The notes: a model not told the origin generated them from the sequence alone. Counted from the stretch's first letter, positions 1 to 5,300 are shown. The stretch is DNA of 6,158 nucleotides from JAQVUB01 sp033809415 (GCA_033809415.1 JAPXLT010000274.1:1-6158); one strand, 5' to 3'. Translations and numbers: made by a program.

Positions 1-66
1 CCGATGGTGTGATCCCTGACCCAGGGCGTTGCCCTGGGCTGGTATGTCGCGCCCCTTCAGGGCTAA
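1..66. repeat. REP-like intergenic hairpin element (left edge)
   Basis: Positions 20-38 form a perfect hairpin, CCCAGGGCGTTGCCCTGGG, with an 8-bp stem and a GTT loop. A smaller hairpin follows at 51-63 (GCCC, five-base loop, GGGC). One + strand frame reads LTQGVALGWYVAPLQG then stop at 64-66, with a TGA just before it at 10-12, so it is not a gene end I can support. I recall similar spurious peptides from dispersed GC-rich intergenic repeats in many environmental genomes; that family link is from memory. The element may continue left of the window. Confidence 0.6.
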
Positions 67-79
67 TTCCGGCATCGTC

Positions 80-115
80 GATCCGACCGATCTACTTGAT
101 CCGACCGATCCGTCA
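80..115. repeat. 18-bp minisatellite, two units
   Basis: Two 18-bp units begin at 80 and 98. Both start with GATCCGACCGATC and diverge in the last five bases. Each unit is built of two 9-mers, mostly GATCCGACC-like. The TCCGACC core and the 18-bp period match the better-preserved array at 1565-1608, so the two appear to be members of one family. The sequence translates to acidic DPTD-type repeats on + and glycine/serine-rich peptides on -, neither of which looks like a real protein. Confidence 0.65.
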
Positions 116-172
116 GAGAAACCAACAAAACAGACCGAAATTCCGCTTGCCATCCCATCCGTCAAAGCAGCA

Positions 173-224
173 ACCCCTATAAAAAAATTTTCGTGGTTTT
201 TCGTGTATTTCGTGGTTAAAAAAT
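173..224. repeat. TTTCGTG-type dispersed repeat, copy 1
   Basis: This AT-rich block starts ACCCCTATA, carries three TTTCGTG motifs about 10 bp apart, and ends GGTTAAAAAAT. A second, more degraded copy lies at 3091-3140; the last 31 positions of the two match at 26. The reverse strand reads as the familiar 'ACCACGAA..CACGAAAA' intergenic repeat that I recall from many bacterial genomes. No gene is supported here. Confidence 0.7.
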
Positions 225-246
225 CTTAAGTAACGAGTATTGCCCC

Positions 247-309
247 GTACCCCGCACCCCGCACCCTGCACCCTGCACCCTGCACCCTGCACCCTGCACC
301 CTGCACCCT
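247..309. repeat. Heptamer tandem array (GCACCCT)n
   Basis: Seven exact GCACCCT units run from 261 to 309, preceded by two variant units (GTACCCC at 247, GCACCCC at 254). The array ends 107 nt before the ATG of the oxidoreductase gene. Perfect identity of the inner units with variants at one edge is typical of recent slippage expansion. The remaining stretch 310-416 holds no gene I can support; it contains only a weak promoter-like pair (TTGTTT at 331, TATCGT at 354, 17-bp spacing) and a 19-codon reading frame. Confidence 0.9.
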
Positions 310-416
310 ATCCCCATTTTATGGTTTATATTGTTTGTAGAAGTCATCGCTGATATCGTAATGGCTTCACCGGATCATTTTTATGCTGAGCAGGATATTC
401 TGAAGAGGGTTGAAGA

Positions 417-1517
417 ATGATGGAGAAAATTCGTCTGGGTGTTGTCGGGCTGGGTTCCCGTGGGAAAGGGATGTTTGACCTGGCGCTTCGCATTGATGGC
501 GTGGAAGCCGCCGCGCTATGCGACTGCAATCCGGAGATGCTCGAGCCTTTGCGGGAAAAATACCCGCAGGCCTGCTTCTTCGAGGATTTCGACGAAATGC
601 TCGAGAGCGGGAAAATCGACACGCTGTTAGTAGAGACACCCGCTGAAAACCACGCCAAATTCTGCGCGGCGGGCTTGGAGCGCGGGGTGAATGTGTTCTC
701 GGACATCCCCACGGTCGCCACCATCGCCGAAGCGGAAATGCTGTGGCAGGTCGCCCGGAACTCCTCCGCCATGTTCATGTGCGGCGCCAATCCGAATTTC
801 TGGGGCTTTGTGGAAGCGATGGTGGACCTCCATCGGCAAGGGATGCTGGGCAAACCATATTATCTCGAGGCAGAATATATCCATGACGTGCGCCATCTAT
901 TTGAAAAAACACCGTGGCGCAAATACATCCCACCCATCAAATACTGCACCCACTCGCTGGGACCGCTGCTGCGGATATTGTCCGAAGACCTGAGGACAGT
1001 GTCCTGCATTTCCACCGGCAGCCAGATCAATAAGGAACCCGGGCAAAACGACCTGATGACCGCGCATTTCCATACAGACAGCGGAATCGTCGTGCGCCTG
1101 ACCATTTCCTTCATCAATGAAGCGGGCTGCGGACTTCATTCCTACCGGGTCTTCGGAACCGAAGGCTACTTCGAGCGCATGGCCGAACGCGGCAAGCAGC
1201 CGTCCCGGACAGTATTCCGCTCGAAACGCCTGTATGGCATGCAGAACACAACCGAGTTGGATGTAAACTACATGCGTCCGGAATACGCCAACAACGCCAA
1301 GGCGGAGGGACATGGCGGGGCGGACTACGCAATGTTCGACCGCTTCTTCGCGGCGCTGCGCAACGGCGAGAAAGTTTCGCCGGTCTCCCTGCGCGAAGGG
1401 TTGCGGATGACCCTGCCCGGCATCTATGCGGCGGAATCCGCCGCCGCAGGCGGGAAGCTTGTCACCATCCGCTATCCGTGGGATGCAATGGACGAAAATT
1501 CTCCACCCCAGGCTTGA
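417..1517 (+). CDS. Gfo/Idh/MocA-family oxidoreductase, GH109-like subgroup
   Basis: This 366-residue cytoplasmic protein has an N-terminal NAD(P)-binding Rossmann fold (GVVGLGSRG, residues 8-16, GxGxxG at 11-16) and a C-terminal substrate-binding domain from about residue 125. The usual EKP motif of the family is S-D-I-P here (95-98), so the lysine is missing. Later motifs, EYIHDVR (153-159), WR (167-168) and KYCTHSLGP (175-183, His179), recall the YxHD and YPTHxLGP signatures that I associate with GH109 NAD-dependent alpha-N-acetylgalactosaminidases. A glycoside-active or non-classical redox role is therefore possible, but the substrate is unknown. It is shorter than typical GH109 enzymes (around 440 residues). 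The start at 417 is preceded by AAGAGG at 403-408, eight bases away; a second ATG follows at 420. The stop codon lies inside a repeat-like hairpin (1507-1524). The gene stands alone, convergent with the next one. Fold assignment is firm; the subgroup is tentative. Confidence 0.93.
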   Translation: MMEKIRLGVVGLGSRGKGMFDLALRIDGVEAAALCDCNPEMLEPLREKYPQACFFEDFDEMLESGKIDTLLVETPAENHAKFCAAGLERGVNVFSDIPTVATIAEAEMLWQVARNSSAMFMCGANPNFWGFVEAMVDLHRQGMLGKPYYLEAEYIHDVRHLFEKTPWRKYIPPIKYCTHSLGPLLRILSEDLRTVSCISTGSQINKEPGQNDLMTAHFHTDSGIVVRLTISFINEAGCGLHSYRVFGTEGYFERMAERGKQPSRTVFRSKRLYGMQNTTELDVNYMRPEYANNAKAEGHGGADYAMFDRFFAALRNGEKVSPVSLREGLRMTLPGIYAAESAAAGGKLVTIRYPWDAMDENSPPQA

Positions 1518-1524
1518 GCATGGG
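1507..1524. repeat. Hairpin across the oxidoreductase stop codon
   Basis: CCCAGGCTTGAGCATGGG forms an imperfect hairpin: CCCA pairs with TGGG, one G/A mismatch, then GCT pairs with AGC around a TG loop. The TGA stop (1515-1517) sits in the loop. There is no T-run after it, so it is not a convincing intrinsic terminator. It resembles the CCCAGG...TGGG hairpin at 20-38 and likewise precedes an 18-bp array by about 40 nt, so it may be a degraded relative. Confidence 0.4.
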
Positions 1525-1564
1525 TTAGGCATAGTTAAACGCCTACGGCGAAATGCGTTATACC

Positions 1565-1608
1565 TGTCCGACCCGTCCGACTTGTCCGACCCGTCCGACT
1601 TGTCCGAC
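1565..1608. repeat. 18-bp (2 x 9) minisatellite, 2.4 units
   Basis: Two exact 18-bp units (1565-1582 and 1583-1600, TGTCCGACCCGTCCGACT) are followed by a partial unit to 1608. Each unit is two related 9-mers, TGTCCGACC and CGTCCGACT. It lies between the convergent oxidoreductase and ATPase genes and shares its TCCGACC core with the array at 80-115. The - strand translation gives SDKSDGSDKSDG-type peptides with no sign of being a real protein. Confidence 0.9.
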
Positions 1609-1612
1609 AAGC

Positions 1613-1650
1613 GCACCCTCACCGCACTATGCACTACGCACTACGCAACC
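1613..1650. repeat. Degenerate heptamer array (GCACCCT / GCACTAC)
   Basis: One GCACCCT unit at 1613-1619 is followed, after four bases, by GCACTAT (1624), GCACTAC (1631) and GCACTAC (1638), then a decaying GCAACC. The 7-bp period and GCA start match the array at 247-309. It follows the 18-bp array directly, as on the left side of the oxidoreductase gene. Positions 1651-1682 hold nothing recognisable. Confidence 0.6.
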
Positions 1651-1682
1651 GGGACGGTTTGCTTCTTATTGGATAGGAAAGG

Positions 1683-2936
1683 CTACAGTTCCATGCTTCT
1701 TGGATTTAACAGAAAATCATGGATATTCACCATGAGGAAGCCGTCATTGTTGTGCCATGGCTTGCCATATTCGCCGGTGACGATAATCTTTTTGAAGGAG
1801 TCGGCAATCTGGCGCAGTGGACGGTTTTCCTGTTCCCGCTTTGCGTCGTCGTAGATTCTGAAAGCAGATTGCAGGTAATAGCGTCGGCTCCCCTGGTTTG
1901 CCACAAAATCCACTTCTAGTTCGGTGCGTTGCTGTTTTCCAGTGGTGTCGCGGTTACGTAGTCCGATAACTCCGACATCTACATTGTATCCACGCAATCG
2001 CAGTTCGTTATAGATGATGTTCTCCATCAAATGGTTTTCTTCATTTTGCCGGAAATTCAGATGAGCATTCCGCAAGCCGATATCCTCAAAATAATACTTG
2101 AACGGGGTGCTGATATAGCACTTCCCCTTAATATCATAACGTTTAGCCTTGCTGACCAGAAAAGCCTCCTCAAGATATTTGCAGTATCTGGCAATCGTCG
2201 CCGGAGCTATTTTCTTTTTGACCAGAGAAAGAAAAGACTTGGAAAGATTATATGGATTGGTAAGGGAGCCGACCGCAGATGACAGGATGTCGATAACGCT
2301 TTCAAGTTCAGAAGGATATCGGACTTTATTTCGCTCAAGAATGTCTTTTTTGTATACTTCCTCAAACAGCGATTTCAGGTAGTTGGATTTCTGTTCATCC
2401 GTCCTCAGGGAAAGCAGAAAAGGAAGACCGCCATATCGCAGATAATCCTCCCAGGCCTTGAATGGTGCCCCGCCATGTGCCGGAAGATATTCTGCAAAGG
2501 AAAGAGGCTGAATATGGATTTCGTATCCCCTGCCACGGAATTCCGTAATGATGTCTGAAGACAGAAACTTTGAATTGCTGCCTGTCACATAGACATCCAC
2601 GTTGTCGTAATGAAGAAATTCATTCAGTACCGATTCGAAATCTTCCAGCATTTGTACCTCATCCAGCAGGATATAATACATTCCGCTGTCTTTTATCTGC
2701 GATTCAACATGGGCGCAAAGCTTGTCCGGATTGCGCAACGGCGTATTCCTCCTGATGTCAAACGCTATCTGAATGATATGCTGCTTGTCAATGCCTTCCT
2801 GGAGGAGATATTCGCGGAATAATCTGAACAATAAGTAGGATTTGCCGCAACGTCTCATCCCTGTAATAACTTTTATCATTCCGTTGTGACGGCAGTCGGC
2901 CAGCTTCCGCAAATATAGATTCCGCTCAATTTTCAT
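1683..2936 (-). CDS. AAA-type ATPase with C-terminal DUF4143-like domain
   Basis: This 417-residue protein has the layout of the AAA_14 plus DUF4143 family: a P-loop GMRRCGKS (26-33), Walker B YYILLDEVQ (88-95, Asp92/Glu93), a sensor-like VYVTGSNS (115-122) and an arginine-rich FRGRGYEI with the conserved QPLSFAEY (133-150). Helical linkers follow. A C-terminal PD-(D/E)XK-like domain has Glu306 (LMENIIYNEL) and ELEVDFV (339-345). The position where a nuclease would show ExK reads YYLQSA (354-359), so cleavage activity is doubtful. Family members are widespread, often solitary and mostly of unknown function. The ATG start at 2936 has AGGGGA ten bases upstream (2947-2952). The gene has its own promoter and faces the oxidoreductase gene convergently. 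Two 60-base lines I counted inside it are 40% and 43% GC, against 50% and 62% for two lines of the oxidoreductase gene, suggesting separate acquisition. Confidence 0.92.
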   Translation of the reverse strand: MKIERNLYLRKLADCRHNGMIKVITGMRRCGKSYLLFRLFREYLLQEGIDKQHIIQIAFDIRRNTPLRNPDKLCAHVESQIKDSGMYYILLDEVQMLEDFESVLNEFLHYDNVDVYVTGSNSKFLSSDIITEFRGRGYEIHIQPLSFAEYLPAHGGAPFKAWEDYLRYGGLPFLLSLRTDEQKSNYLKSLFEEVYKKDILERNKVRYPSELESVIDILSSAVGSLTNPYNLSKSFLSLVKKKIAPATIARYCKYLEEAFLVSKAKRYDIKGKCYISTPFKYYFEDIGLRNAHLNFRQNEENHLMENIIYNELRLRGYNVDVGVIGLRNRDTTGKQQRTELEVDFVANQGSRRYYLQSAFRIYDDAKREQENRPLRQIADSFKKIIVTGEYGKPWHNNDGFLMVNIHDFLLNPRSMEL

Positions 2937-2965
2937 TATCGTGGCGTCCCCTGACTATGGTTATT

Positions 2966-2993
2966 ATTATAAATCTAAAAAAAATGTCACAAG
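2966..2993 (-). promoter_or_regulatory. Candidate promoter of the ATPase gene
   Basis: On the - strand a perfect -10 hexamer, TATAAT, lies at 2971-2966. A weak -35-like CTTGTG lies 16 bp upstream (2993-2988), inside the palindrome at 2985-2998. Transcription would begin near 2959, giving a leader of about 20 nt that contains the AGGGGA ribosome-binding site. The -35 match is poor, so the promoter may need an activator or depend mainly on the AT-rich spacer. Confidence 0.5.
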
Positions 2994-2998
2994 TGACG
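2985..2998. promoter_or_regulatory. Palindrome copy 1 (GTCAC-AA-GTGAC)
   Basis: TGTCACAAGTGACG contains a perfect 5-bp inverted repeat with a two-base centre. It overlaps the probable -35 region of the ATPase promoter. On the - strand it is followed by a run of eight T (2984-2977), so a weak intrinsic terminator for transcripts coming from tolR/exbD is an alternative reading; the short stem argues against strong termination. Confidence 0.45.
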
Positions 2999-3061
2999 AA
3001 TATTTAACATAAATGCTGAAATGCAGATTGCCCGTCGGAAACTACATAAATTTCAAAAAAC

Positions 3062-3075
3062 TGGCACATGTGACA
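3062..3075. promoter_or_regulatory. Palindrome copy 2 (TGGCACATGTGACA)
   Basis: This site is a near-perfect palindrome around CACATGTG. Over a 26-base span (2981-3006 versus 3058-3083) it matches copy 1 at 20 positions; the two start 77 bp apart. On the - strand it is followed by G and six T. It lies 75 nt beyond the tolR/exbD stop and upstream of the ATPase promoter, so it may be a distal operator or a weak terminator. Confidence 0.4.
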
Positions 3076-3090
3076 AAAATTTTAGCAGTA

Positions 3091-3140
3091 ACCCTATAGA
3101 AAACTTTCGTGTCTTTTCGAGTTTTTCGTTGTTAAAAAAT
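3091..3140. repeat. TTTCGTG-type dispersed repeat, copy 2
   Basis: A degraded counterpart of the block at 173-224, in the same orientation. Both begin ACCC(C)TATA and end GTTAAAAAAT. One of the three TTTCGTG motifs is intact here; the others read TTTCGAG and TTTCGTT. It sits directly beyond the end of tolR/exbD. The 213-bp spacer 2937-3149 contains only this repeat, the two palindromes and the ATPase promoter. Confidence 0.65.
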
Positions 3141-3149
3141 ATTTTCAGT

Positions 3150-3587
3150 TTATTTAATTGGGCTTTCAACCAGTTTTTCGGCTTGGGTCATTAGGGATAC
3201 GCTAGTCAATCCGGCTCTTTGGGCTGCCCGCATGATGGCCACGACGTCTTCATAGGGGCGTGATCCATCGGCGCGGATCAGAATATTCACCCCGGCGCCG
3301 CGCTGCTGCCGCAGGCGTATCAGGTGCTCTTCGAGTTCATGCATGGCAACCGACATCGAATCGATGCTGAGCACTCCGGCATCATTCAGGGCAATAACTA
3401 CCGGATCCTCGATCTTTTCGGCTTGAGTCTGGCTGTTCATTTCCGGCGGCGTGACATCGGTCGCATACTCGATGACTGGGACGGTGATGACAAAGATGAC
3501 CAGCAGCATGAACGTCAAGTCCATCATCGAGGTCAAGTCAATGCTGTTGAATGCCTTGGCTCTGCGTGGGCGTTTTCCGGTAGGCAT
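3150..3587 (-). CDS. TolR/ExbD-family biopolymer transport protein
   Basis: This 145-residue protein is the usual length for ExbD/TolR. A short basic cytoplasmic N-terminus (KRPRRAK) leads into one membrane segment at about 24-41. The conserved channel aspartate is Asp23 in DLTSMMDLTFMLL. A periplasmic domain follows, with the typical VNILIRADGSRPYEDVV stretch (99-115) and AGLTSVSLMT near the end. With the ExbB/TolQ partner it should form a proton-driven inner-membrane motor that energises a TonB- or Tol-type system; no TonB, TolA or TolB gene lies in this window, so the choice between ExbD and TolR stays open. The start is firm: the ATG overlaps the upstream stop by one base (TGATG) and has AAGGAG seven bases upstream (3595-3600). 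No clear strong terminator follows. Confidence 0.93.
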   Translation of the reverse strand: MPTGKRPRRAKAFNSIDLTSMMDLTFMLLVIFVITVPVIEYATDVTPPEMNSQTQAEKIEDPVVIALNDAGVLSIDSMSVAMHELEEHLIRLRQQRGAGVNILIRADGSRPYEDVVAIMRAAQRAGLTSVSLMTQAEKLVESPIK

Positions 3588-4351
3588 CAGGCTTCTCCTT
3601 GGACGGGTGCTTCCGCGCCCGGTTTCCCCCCGCTGAACTCCTGTGGGAGGTTCGTTTCTTCGAGGCGCAGACTGGTGATGAAATCTTCGCAGAAGGTATC
3701 CATGGACACTTCGATGGTCTGCAGCAGGAACAAGATATAGTTGTTGCCGATCACAGAGGGAATAGCCACCAGTAGGCCGGCGACCGTAGTCAGCAAGGCG
3801 CCGCTGATACCGGGGGCAATGGCCGGCAGGTCCGGGCGACCGGCTTTGGCAATGCCGATAAAAGTCAGCATCACTCCCCAGACTGTTCCAAACAAGCCAA
3901 GCATCGGACTCATGGAAACAATCGTACCCAATGTCGACATGCGCTCCTCCATCTGCAGAAGATGGTTGGTCATGATGCGGTTCATCGTGCTGCGGATTTT
4001 ATCAATCTCATCAGCCGTAAGTTTACGCGACAACAGGCAGTGCCGGAAAGAAAGCGCATATCCCCCGCCATCGCGTTGCAAGATGAGTTTCAGCTCTTCG
4101 AGCCCTGCGGCACACATTTCCTTGAGAGGTCCTTTGAATTGCCCGAGCGTATTGGCCATGGCCAGTGGGGAATAATTGGCCGCCTCGAACGCCCGACGGA
4201 ACTGCTGGCAGGATTTTCGAATTTCCTGCAAGTCGAAGAATTTCTGCAACATAATGCACCAAGCATACATGCTGAAGCCAACCAAGGCAATGACAATGAT
4301 CTGACCCATCAGGTCACTTTGGACAAACGCATAAATGACAGTATCGAGCAT
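3587..4351 (-). CDS. MotA/TolQ/ExbB proton-channel family protein
   Basis: This 254-residue inner-membrane protein has three predicted membrane segments (about 16-36, 142-167 and 180-209) with a long cytoplasmic loop between the first two. SPMLGLFGTVWGVM (148-161) and APGISGALLTTVAGLLVAIP (179-198) are the family signature; Thr156 and Thr189 match the conserved pore threonines. The glutamate usually found in the 'GIAEAL' position is Gly184 here. The end, SMDTFCEDFITSL (216-228), recalls TolQ more than ExbB. A 26-residue Gly/Pro/Glu-rich tail follows. It should pair with the downstream TolR/ExbD-like protein to form the stator-like proton channel. The ATG is preceded by AGGAA at six bases (4358-4362), placed in the 13-nt gap after rsmA, so it is probably co-transcribed with rsmA and translationally coupled to the next gene. 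Confidence 0.94.
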   Translation of the reverse strand: MLDTVIYAFVQSDLMGQIIVIALVGFSMYAWCIMLQKFFDLQEIRKSCQQFRRAFEAANYSPLAMANTLGQFKGPLKEMCAAGLEELKLILQRDGGGYALSFRHCLLSRKLTADEIDKIRSTMNRIMTNHLLQMEERMSTLGTIVSMSPMLGLFGTVWGVMLTFIGIAKAGRPDLPAIAPGISGALLTTVAGLLVAIPSVIGNNYILFLLQTIEVSMDTFCEDFITSLRLEETNLPQEFSGGKPGAEAPVQGEA

Positions 4352-4364
4352 GATGTGTTCCTGC

Positions 4365-5201
4365 TTATAAAATGCTTTCTTCTTCGAGCAGAATTCCAGC
4401 CAGGGCTAGATACTGCTCCGGCGAAAGATGTTCGGCACGGGCTTCCGGGGAGATGCCAAGCTCGCCAAAAGCCTCTGCAATCGCGGAGGCTGGATACAGG
4501 CTCTGCAACAACTTCGAGGCTTTTTTGCGGCGTTGTGAAAATGCGCAGCCGGCAAGCTTCGAGGCCAGCTGGACGATCCGAGTTTCCGGCAAATTTGTTT
4601 TGAGCGTCAGCTGAAGGAAAGCGGAGACGACTTCCGGCTCCGGGAAAAAGACTTTTGGCGAGATGCTGCGCAGCATTTTGATCTGATATCTGCACCTCAG
4701 CCTGACCGTGAGCACTCCGTAGTCTTTAGTATCCGGCTCTGCAATCAGTCGGTCGCCCATTTCCTTTTGCAGCAGAATGAACATTTCCTGCGGCGGATTG
4801 GGCTGTTCACTGATATTGGCCAGAAAGACCGATCCGCAGGAATACGGCAGATTGGCAATGCAGCGATAGGGTTCCGCTCCGAAAATCTGCTGGTAGTCCA
4901 GCTTGCAGGCATCCCCTTCCAGCAATGTGAAATTGCTCCTTCCGGCAAAACGTTCCCGCAACCAGGAAACCAGGCGATGATCAATCTCGACTGCCGTCAA
5001 TTCGCAGCCGGACTCGAGCAGCTTCTCGGTCATCGTCCCGGCACCGGGACCGATCTCGAGAATCCGCTCGCCAGGCAGCGGCGCGGCAGAATGCACCATC
5101 GCTTCCAGCAAATTGACATCCACCAGAAAGTTCTGGCCCAACTTGCGGCTGGGATGCAGCCCAAGGCGTTCAAAAAGTGCACACAATTCAGCTTTTTTCA
5201 T
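4365..5201 (-). CDS. rsmA: 16S rRNA dimethyladenosine transferase RsmA (KsgA)
   Basis: RsmA uses S-adenosylmethionine to dimethylate two adjacent adenosines in the 3'-terminal hairpin of 16S rRNA, a late step of small-subunit maturation. The 278-residue product has the family order of motifs: KLGQNFL (20-26), SAM-binding EIGPGAGT (49-56), acidic VEID (71-74), GDA (96-98), catalytic NLPY (117-120), FFPEPEVVSAF (185-195) and FSQRRKKASKLL (221-232). I chose the ATG at 5201 because the family starts just before the KLGQNFL region; an in-frame GTG at 5231 would add ten residues encoded by the minisatellite. No Shine-Dalgarno sequence precedes 5201: the 11-bp array and its edge reach almost to the start codon. 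The gene opens a probable rsmA-tolQ-tolR unit; the flavoprotein gene ends 99 nt upstream. Confidence 0.95.
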   Translation of the reverse strand: MKKAELCALFERLGLHPSRKLGQNFLVDVNLLEAMVHSAAPLPGERILEIGPGAGTMTEKLLESGCELTAVEIDHRLVSWLRERFAGRSNFTLLEGDACKLDYQQIFGAEPYRCIANLPYSCGSVFLANISEQPNPPQEMFILLQKEMGDRLIAEPDTKDYGVLTVRLRCRYQIKMLRSISPKVFFPEPEVVSAFLQLTLKTNLPETRIVQLASKLAGCAFSQRRKKASKLLQSLYPASAIAEAFGELGISPEARAEHLSPEQYLALAGILLEEESIL

Positions 5202-5208
5202 GCGGACG

Positions 5209-5259
5209 CGGACGGGACACGGACGGGACACGGACGGGACACGGACGGGACACGGACGT
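5209..5259. repeat. 11-bp minisatellite abutting the rsmA start
   Basis: Four exact CGGACGGGACA units (5209, 5220, 5231 and 5242) plus a partial fifth to 5259. Read in the rsmA direction the unit is TGTCCCGTCCG, similar in core to the TGTCC/CGTCCG units at 1565-1608. The array ends seven bases before the rsmA ATG. Between it and the flavoprotein stop (5260-5300) there is only an AT-rich stretch with a -10-like TATTAT on the - strand (5290-5285) and no convincing -35. Confidence 0.92.
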
Positions 5260-5300
5260 CTGATCCTTCGTTCATTGCCGAAATATAATACCTGAAGTGG

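Noticed and set aside
1..225. - strand frame open from 225 to the left edge
   Set aside because: It also reads only through repeats (ACCACGAA-type, GGATCGGTC units, hairpin); it resembles spurious database proteins and has no visible start signal. A gene entering from the left cannot be fully excluded.
29..229. 66-codon + strand reading frame at the left edge
   Set aside because: It consists of the hairpin element, the 18-bp repeats and the TTTCGTG repeat, with no ribosome-binding site and no protein-like pattern.
247..309. Heptamer array considered as a CRISPR-like or telomere-like array
   Set aside because: The units are directly adjacent with no spacers, and nothing else in the window suggests a linear end or cas genes.
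897..1634. 245-codon - strand frame opposite the oxidoreductase
   Set aside because: It is antisense to a clearly recognisable gene, and its N-terminal part is translated minisatellite (SDKSDGSDKSDG).
1518..1682. Intrinsic terminator between the convergent genes
   Set aside because: Only 5-bp stems (for example TAGGC at 1526 with GCCTA at 1541) without a following T-run were found.
3962..4603. 213-codon + strand frame opposite tolQ and rsmA
   Set aside because: It lies antisense across two conserved genes and their junction and shows no family motif.
4365..5231. GTG at 5231 as the rsmA start
   Set aside because: The extra ten residues are encoded by the minisatellite, and the ATG at 5201 fits the family length; kept only as an alternative.
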